From Candidatus Parabeggiatoa sp. nov. 2 (lineage in GTDB: Bacteria; Pseudomonadota; Gammaproteobacteria; Beggiatoales; Beggiatoaceae), in the NCBI GenBank assembly GCA_002085445.1, contig NBMI01000034.1, positions 1-55,259 of the forward strand: a stretch of DNA of 55,259 nt, read 5' to 3'. Positions 52,678 through 55,259 of the stretch are shown one piece after another. A program made the position numbers and the translations under genes. Numbering within the stretch: the stretch's first letter is position 1; every line of letters starts with the position of its first letter. Under the pieces are notes generated by a model that was not told the DNA's origin, searched no databases, and saw only the letters and a list, made by a program, of their open reading frames with translations.

Positions 52678-52881
52678 GTTGTGTCCTTTAAGTTGGCGAG
52701 TTAAAACTGCGTAGTATGCCATAAATTGTGGGCCATCCTGAAGAGTTCAACCCAAAGGTGTGGTATTTGTGAGTTGGTATTTTTTAATTGGTAATTGCTA
52801 ATTGGTAATTGGTAATTGGTAATTGGTAATTGCAGTTGGAGTCCAAACTTTAGTTTGGCTGGACGGAATTGAAAGTTGAAA
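52678..52881. repeat. TAATTGG heptamers in the yajC / HEAT divergent gap
   Basis: About seven period-7 TAATTGG units (52784-52833) followed by a CCAAACTTTAGTTTGG hairpin (about 52843). Promoters for yajC (leftward) and the HEAT gene (rightward) should be here; none is clear enough to mark. Confidence 0.75.
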
Positions 52882-54915
52882 ATGCCTTTAAAGAAAAATA
52901 TCATCAAGGTGGTTACGTGGGTGTCTGTCGCTTATTTGGTGACGAGTTTTTTGTTACCGAACAGTCAGATATTATTCTGGATAACCGCGTTATTCATTGT
53001 TTTTAATTATAGTTTGTCATTAACGTATTTGTTTCGCCAAGGGAGAATTAGTCTGGGCATCATTGTCCTTAATGTCGTCCAATTAGTGCTCTTTTGTCGT
53101 CTACATGTTTTGATTCACGATTTGTTCGGGGTGGGGCATTATTCTTATACGCCACCGCTCTATTGGTATGATTGGGTTCAATTGGTGGCGGTGCATGTGT
53201 TGCGGGCGCTGGATTTGGTGGATGCCCTGAGTGCTTATGGTATCCTTTTGCAGAATCTCAAGCATCAAAGCACGTTAGCCGGGATGACGCTTTTTATTAT
53301 GCATATCATGGTCGATATTTTTATTTTGGGGGCCATTTTTAGGCTTATCAATCACCGCCGTTTTGTTGCCAGTCAACGGGTTTCTACTTTGGTAATAAAA
53401 GAAAGTTTTTGGGAACGGTTCATCCGCAGGTTCGAGGATACCCATTTCTGGTTCGATGAACATTTCAAGGAGATGAATTTTTTTAAGCTTGTCCGCCTGT
53501 TGGGATTGGGGCTGGCCGTTTGTCTGATTATTGTTGTGGGAATAAGCCATCGTTGGAGTTTGATGAATGGGTTGTTATGGCCTCTCGATAATATTTTGCG
53601 GACGGTGGATTTTGGAGATGCTTTTCAGATTTTTGGTTGGCGGCTTCATAGCTTGGAAATGGGGTTCTGGTTGGCAACGTTGGCGGTTTTCTTTCGATTG
53701 ATAGTGGGCTTTTATGCGCTTGGGTTGGCGAATCGTTTTTATCTCTATCTGTTGGGAGGCCGTGGTAAGACGCTTGAGGAATTGGTAAGCATTTGTACTT
53801 CGCCTCAGTCTTCAGAGGAGGAAATCCGTATTGCTTTCAATGCCTTATTAACTTTTGAGTCAAAAAAAGTGCTTCCTCTTCTGGTGAATATACTGGCGAA
53901 TGGTCAATTATATTACCGCCGTCTGGCGGCCGAAGCTTTGGAGAAAATGGGGCCTGCGGCCGTTATGGCAACGCCTCATCTGGTGGCGGCGCTGATAGAT
54001 GGCGATGGTGATGTCCGTTTGGCTGCGAGTGATGCTTTAGAAAAAATTGCGCCGCAATGGCGACAACGGAGTCAGAAGGCTGCCATTCCGTATATTGTGA
54101 AAACACTCTTGGAGAGTAAAGAACGACAAGCCAGCGTTTTTGCCTTAAAGTCCATGGGTTCCATGGCCAAAAAAACGGTTCCCTATTTGGGGAAAGTTTT
54201 GGTAACAAGTCGCTCTCGTGAGGTTTGCCTAGCGGCGGCCGACGTGTTGGGAAAGCTAGGGCCGGTGGCCGCCCAAGCCATTCCTCATCTTATGAAAGTC
54301 TTGGCTGATAGCCATGAAGAAGTTCGCTGGGTAGCCGAAGAGGCGCTGGATAAAATTGATTCCCGCTGGTGGCAGAATAAAGCAGCGAGTCGCGCCGTTC
54401 CTCATCTTGTCAAAGCGTTGTCTGATAGAGAAAGTGATGTTCGCCGAGCGGCCGCTGAAGCTTTGGGTTCAATGGGGCCGGCCGCTCAACCGGCAATTCC
54501 TTATTTGGTGAAAGCGCTCGCCGATAACAAGAATTATGTCCGCAAGGCCGCCACTTGCGCTTTGGATAATATTGATCAGCAATGGTGGCAAAACAAAAGA
54601 ACGAGTCGCGTCACTCCTGTTCTTATCAACGCGTTGGGAGATAGCCACTGGATTACTCGTCTTACTGCTGTCGAGGCCTTGGAGAAAATGGGGCCAGCTG
54701 CGGCACTTGCTATTACTCCTCTCACCAAAGCATTGGTCGATGGTAATCACAGTGTTCGCAAAGCGGCGTTGGTTGCGCTCGCTAAAATTGATCCCAATTG
54801 GTCGCAACGCGAAGTGGCTAGTCGCGCCCTCCCTTATATTGTGAAAGCGTTGACAAGTAGTAATGCTTATGTTCGCTGGGCTGCCAAAGACGCGCTGAAT
54901 AAAATTGAGCACTGA
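52882..54915 (+). CDS. Membrane protein with C-terminal HEAT repeats
   Basis: 677 residues. The N-terminal 300 residues have about six membrane segments (including 13-30, 33-53, 59-78, 132-155, 200-220, 262-285). The rest is a regular run of HEAT/PBS-lyase-like repeats of about 37 residues, such as AIPYLVKALADNKNYVRKAA and VRLAASDALEKIAPQW, extending to the C terminus (about ten repeats). These are protein-binding scaffolds on the cytoplasmic side. Function unknown. ATG 52882 was preferred over TTG 52876. Confidence 0.85.
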   Translation: MPLKKNIIKVVTWVSVAYLVTSFLLPNSQILFWITALFIVFNYSLSLTYLFRQGRISLGIIVLNVVQLVLFCRLHVLIHDLFGVGHYSYTPPLYWYDWVQLVAVHVLRALDLVDALSAYGILLQNLKHQSTLAGMTLFIMHIMVDIFILGAIFRLINHRRFVASQRVSTLVIKESFWERFIRRFEDTHFWFDEHFKEMNFFKLVRLLGLGLAVCLIIVVGISHRWSLMNGLLWPLDNILRTVDFGDAFQIFGWRLHSLEMGFWLATLAVFFRLIVGFYALGLANRFYLYLLGGRGKTLEELVSICTSPQSSEEEIRIAFNALLTFESKKVLPLLVNILANGQLYYRRLAAEALEKMGPAAVMATPHLVAALIDGDGDVRLAASDALEKIAPQWRQRSQKAAIPYIVKTLLESKERQASVFALKSMGSMAKKTVPYLGKVLVTSRSREVCLAAADVLGKLGPVAAQAIPHLMKVLADSHEEVRWVAEEALDKIDSRWWQNKAASRAVPHLVKALSDRESDVRRAAAEALGSMGPAAQPAIPYLVKALADNKNYVRKAATCALDNIDQQWWQNKRTSRVTPVLINALGDSHWITRLTAVEALEKMGPAAALAITPLTKALVDGNHSVRKAALVALAKIDPNWSQREVASRALPYIVKALTSSNAYVRWAAKDALNKIEH

Positions 54916-55259
54916 AAGTTGGATTCTATTGTCCAAAGTTGAAGCTTTGGAGTCTAGGCTTAAATTTTTTATACGGAACGTACTTGAAAACTTGATCATC
55001 GAGAAATAACTTTGAAAACTTCCAAATGGTTTTATGGCCCTCAAATCAGTGCTAATAGCCATACAAAATTAATGGTCTTTAGGTATCCAAATAACTTTGA
55101 AAACTTCCTGATTGTAACTTTTTTTGTTGAAATGTATAACTGGTTGAATTCTTCCAAATGGTTTTATGGCCCTCAAACCAGTGCGAATAGCCATACAAAA
55201 TTAATGGTCTTTAGGCATCCAAATAACTTTGAACTCGATGATCAAGTTTTTAGTCTGAC
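54916..55259. repeat. Terminal gap with two copies of a TTTTATGGCCC element
   Basis: Two copies (about 55005-55105 and 55140-55235) of a repeat containing CTTCCAAATGGTTTTATGGC, GCCATACAAAATTAATGGTC and CCAAATAACTTTGAA. It belongs to the GGCCATAA family seen at 3.0, 25.6 and 40.5 kb. The 16-mer TATACGGAACGTACTT is at about 54970. Segments around GATCATCGAG and its complement CTCGATGATC (54995 and 55236) form an outer inverted pair. No gene is seen. Confidence 0.8.

Noticed and set aside
1-55259. tRNA, rRNA or a diversity-generating retroelement
   Set aside because: No cloverleaf, rRNA-like segment or reverse transcriptase motif was recognised by eye; a covariance scan could still find a small RNA.

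Overview
The window looks like a piece of a giant sulfur bacterium of the Beggiatoaceae/Thiotrichaceae (Gammaproteobacteria; Beggiatoa, Parabeggiatoa or Thiomargarita type). The basis is a gammaproteobacterial yajC-secD-secF cluster and gspK-L-M genes, TAACTGA-type heptamer repeats known from marine Beggiatoaceae, very repeat-rich intergenic DNA, and large multi-PAS hybrid histidine kinases. The assignment is inference; there is no rRNA or other marker gene here.

Region 1 (about 0.2-22.7 kb) is an array of seven related signalling genes on the + strand: five hybrid kinases (HK1 209-2920, HK2 3369-5348, HK3 6805-11813, HK4 13042-17106, HK5 18961-22675) that share a near-identical HisKA-HATPase-REC core and the same C-terminal tail, plus two REC-HisKA-HATPase proteins (5506-6578 and 17459-18544). 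Three of the seven are damaged. The first REC-kinase has a small deletion just before its phospho-histidine. HK3 has a 1-base loss and an in-frame stop. HK5 is interrupted by a TnpB-only IS605-type element. A 156-bp relic of another kinase 3' end lies at 12702-12857.

Region 2 (23.0-26.8 kb, - strand) holds type II secretion genes gspK, gspL, gspM and a small GspC/PilP-like protein. Region 3 (27.2-32.1 kb, + strand) has a histidine kinase with a peptidoglycan-binding domain embedded in its periplasmic Cache sensor, a STAND/NB-ARC NTPase without its usual sensor repeats, and a secreted DUF2147 protein. Region 4 (32.7-47.1 kb) is a mixed set: an endonuclease/exonuclease/phosphatase-family protein, a TauD-like dioxygenase, a rhomboid protease with a TPR-like tail, a zinc-finger/membrane/TPR protein, a coiled-coil protein, ComF, an asparagine-synthase-like protein, a zinc-ribbon membrane protein and a FIST sensor. 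Region 5 (47.7-52.7 kb, - strand) is yajC, a truncated secD paralogue, secD and a broken secF. A HEAT-repeat membrane protein (52.9-54.9 kb) closes the window.

Almost every gap is filled by short repeats. Two patterns recur: (i) period-7 tandem repeats with different units (ATTAATG, AAAACTG, TAATTGG and others), and (ii) small hairpins with a TAAA/TTTA-type loop whose stems differ by compensated changes. Some repeats have entered genes: inside the HATPase domains of four kinases, inside a HAMP domain, and at the 3' ends of gspK, the EEP-family gene and the coiled-coil gene. No rRNA, tRNA or CRISPR was recognised.
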